From contig CAIMDR010000108.1 in NCBI GenBank assembly GCA_903839795.1, positions 1-15,606 on the forward strand: a stretch of DNA of 15,606 bases. The letters are read 5' to 3'. Shown one piece after another: positions 13,983 through 15,606 of the stretch. Origin of the DNA: an uncultured Methylococcaceae bacterium. Lineage in GTDB: Bacteria; Pseudomonadota; Gammaproteobacteria; Methylococcales; Methylomonadaceae. Each line of letters begins with the position of its first letter. Position 1 is the stretch's first letter. The position numbers and the translations under genes are program-made. The notes beneath the pieces were generated by a model that saw only the letters and a program-made list of their open reading frames with translations, made no database searches and was not told the DNA's origin.

Positions 13983-14906
13983 ATGAGCATGCAAAAACCT
14001 ACCCTCAATACACCGCTATTATTAAGTAGCCTGGTCGTCTCGATTACACTGGCAGGTTGTGCATCAACAGCAACGACCGTTCCTGAGAAGAACGATCCTT
14101 GGGTAGGCTGGAACCGGGGGACTCAGACATTTAATGATAATCTTGACAAGGCTATTGTAAAACCACTGGCGCAAGGCTATGAATGGATAACCCCGGAATT
14201 TGTCAATGAAGGCATAACCAATTTTTTCAGCAATATTAACGACATCGGTGTAACCGTCAATGACTTGTTACAGTTTAAATTGACTCAAAGCGGTATGGAT
14301 GCCAGTCGTTTCCTGATAAATACAACAGCCGGTGTTGGCGGTTTTGTTGATGTAGCAAAGATGATTGATTTGCCCAAGCACAAAGAAGACTTTGGACAGA
14401 CTTTAGGGTATTGGGGGGTTCCGTCAGGCTCTTATCTGGTACTACCCATATTTGGACCCAGCTCACCCAGAGATACGTTTGGACTGGTAGGCGATGCCTT
14501 ATTTAATCCACTGACTTATGTTTCCATATTTGGAGGTGCGGCTGCTACCGCAGCGACAGCGGGTTCAAAAGTTCTTGATGTCACTGATAAACGAGCGCAC
14601 TTAATGACGACTGAAAAAATTGTTAACGAAGGCTCTATCGATCGTTATGATTTTATTAAAAACTCTTATGAGCAAAACCGTGATTACCTTATCCATGACG
14701 GCAATCTTCCTGATGACACTGATCCAGACCTGAATGATGAGAGCTCTGATTCCGGATCAACTAAAGGTTCTAGTAACGGGAAAAATACGACATCGTCAAC
14801 ACCCGCTAATAAAAGTGCAGACGACGTTAATAAACCCGATGCTTCAAAACCATCAGCCAGTGATAAAAAACCCGCTCATTTTCTGAAATTAACAGAACCC
14901 AAATAA
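13983..14906 (+). CDS. mlaA: Outer-membrane lipoprotein MlaA (VacJ family)
   Basis: MlaA sits in the outer membrane and takes mislocalised phospholipids from the outer leaflet, passing them to the Mla system for return to the inner membrane. A lipoprotein signal ends in the lipobox L23-A-G-C26, with C26 as the lipidated residue. Family motifs follow: 'GWNRGTQTFNDNLDK' (42-56), 'NFFSNINDIGVTVNDLLQ' (80-97), 'DFGQTLGYWGVPSGSYLVLP' (136-155) and 'GPSSPRD' (158-164). The family domain ends near residue 235. The last 65 or so residues form an Asp/Ser/Asn/Lys-rich low-complexity tail, making the protein longer (307) than E. coli MlaA (about 250). AGGA lies upstream at a rather long spacing; an ATG two codons later is an alternative start. 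No mlaB-F genes are in the window. Confidence 0.94.
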   Translation: MSMQKPTLNTPLLLSSLVVSITLAGCASTATTVPEKNDPWVGWNRGTQTFNDNLDKAIVKPLAQGYEWITPEFVNEGITNFFSNINDIGVTVNDLLQFKLTQSGMDASRFLINTTAGVGGFVDVAKMIDLPKHKEDFGQTLGYWGVPSGSYLVLPIFGPSSPRDTFGLVGDALFNPLTYVSIFGGAAATAATAGSKVLDVTDKRAHLMTTEKIVNEGSIDRYDFIKNSYEQNRDYLIHDGNLPDDTDPDLNDESSDSGSTKGSSNGKNTTSSTPANKSADDVNKPDASKPSASDKKPAHFLKLTEPK

Positions 14907-14914
14907 AAAGTAAT

Positions 14915-14933
14915 AGGCCAACAGTAGTGGCTT
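14915..14933 (+). terminator. Weak candidate terminator after mlaA
   Basis: AGGCCA (14915-14920) pairs with TGGCTT (14928-14933) over 6 bp including one G-T pair, followed by a T-rich but interrupted tail. It lies 9 bp after the stop. Tentative. Confidence 0.35.
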
Positions 14934-15099
14934 TGTCTTGCTTATAAACGTTACGATAAAGGCACGCAGTAGTTACATTTAGATATAACGCTTCGTGTCT
15001 TTATGATGTTGGAATCAAGGAATAAAATAACTGTTTATTCGATATTTTATCTTTACCTAATTTCATAGACAAGCAACTAAGAGAGTAATCACTATTCAA

Positions 15100-15120
15100 A
15101 AGTCGAACTAAGGCCGACTT
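15100..15120 (-). terminator. Weak candidate terminator after the RbgA/YlqF gene
   Basis: On the minus strand AAGTCG pairs with CGACTT around a 9-nt loop, and the 3' arm runs into TTTT. It lies 22 bp beyond the stop of the leftward GTPase gene. The stem is only 6 bp. Confidence 0.4.
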
Positions 15121-15141
15121 AATACAAGTAGATAATTACTG

Positions 15142-15606
15142 CTAATTTGACCCTTTCCATGTTTGCTTTCTGGCTTTTTTCTTTGCGGCTTTCTCTTCAC
15201 GAATGATGGCAAGCTCGATCAGCTCTTCCTCCATCATGGGTGGCGTTTCAAGACTGACTCTGCCTATGGTTCCTGCGCGTAATTCAGCCAGCAGAATTTT
15301 AGCGACTTTATCCATTTCAACACGACCGCCTGAGCGTAAACAACCCCGATTTTTTCCAATAGCTTGCATGAGTTCATGTTCGGTTTGGGGTAGTGGATCC
15401 AACTGAAATCGCGCCCTCAAGAAATCCGGATAATGGATTAACAAGTATTCAGCCGCAAAAGACGCGATTTGTTCATGATCTATGGCTGTGTCTTTGATGG
15501 CACCGGTGGTGGCCAGACGGTAACCGCTGTTTTTATTTTCAACGTTGCCCCACAGCAACCCCGGCGTGTCTAACAAAACAATGCCATTATCTATTGCTAT
15601 GCGTTG
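15142..15606 (-). CDS. ylqF: C-terminal part of ribosome biogenesis GTPase RbgA/YlqF (truncated by window edge)
   Basis: The frame runs leftward from beyond the right edge; 154 residues are visible and the start lies outside the window. It begins inside the circularly permuted GTPase domain: 'QRIAIDNGIVLLDTPGLLW' contains the G3 motif DTPG (13-16), which comes last in this G4-G5-G1-G2-G3 family. Then follow 'GYRLATTGAIKDTAID' (28-43), typical of RbgA/YlqF, a helical C-terminal RNA-binding domain with 'KNRGCLRSGGRVEMDKVAKILL' near 85-106, and a short Lys-rich end. RbgA-type GTPases help mature the large ribosomal subunit in the cytosol. A TTG inside the window that could begin 'MLDTPG' is not a real start, since homology continues upstream. 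Confidence 0.93.
   Translation of the reverse strand, partial: QRIAIDNGIVLLDTPGLLWGNVENKNSGYRLATTGAIKDTAIDHEQIASFAAEYLLIHYPDFLRARFQLDPLPQTEHELMQAIGKNRGCLRSGGRVEMDKVAKILLAELRAGTIGRVSLETPPMMEEELIELAIIREEKAAKKKARKQTWKGSN

Overview
The window looks like a chromosomal segment of an AT-leaning gammaproteobacterium. The evidence is a bioB-F-H-C-D biotin operon that includes bioH, divergent from comF, together with an MlaA lipoprotein, an RbgA/YlqF GTPase and many palindromic intergenic repeats. A methanotroph-like (Methylococcales) lineage is my best guess, but no methane-oxidation gene is present, so that is inference from gene order and style only. No rRNA, tRNA, transposase or CRISPR array was seen.

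Layout. Positions 1-436 hold the 3' end of a rightward gene with a PIN-like C-terminus. Positions 509-5157 hold a leftward biotin operon in the transcription order bioB, bioF, bioH, bioC, bioD. Its genes are closely packed or overlapping, except where a repeat cluster separates bioF from bioH. bioA is absent. A BirA-like inverted repeat lies at 5212-5244, between bioB and the divergent comF (5228-5935), and overlaps the comF start.

Positions 6077-10098 are the most unusual part. They hold three same-strand genes: a stand-alone group I truncated hemoglobin; a protein with a low-complexity N-terminal tail, a PPOX-like split-barrel flavin domain and a second truncated hemoglobin; and a protein with a degenerate FHA domain, an FAD/NAD(P)H reductase module and a plant-type 2Fe-2S ferredoxin. 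I infer a multi-component relative of flavohemoglobin, in which NAD(P)H electrons pass through FAD and 2Fe-2S to the flavin and/or the hemes, for NO or O2 chemistry. Palindromes sit just upstream of the first two genes.

Positions 10281-15606 are a mixed cell-envelope region: a secreted GH17-like glycosidase, an S11 D,D-carboxypeptidase with a cationic tail, an unrecognised multi-pass membrane protein (leftward), an MlaA lipoprotein preceded by three DnaA-box-like sites, and the C-terminal part of RbgA/YlqF (leftward, running off the right edge).

At least five different palindromic repeat families lie between genes (468-490, 2779-2967, 6641-6717, 8303-8340, 12769-12852). The one between bioF and bioH creates a spurious in-frame N-terminal extension on bioH.
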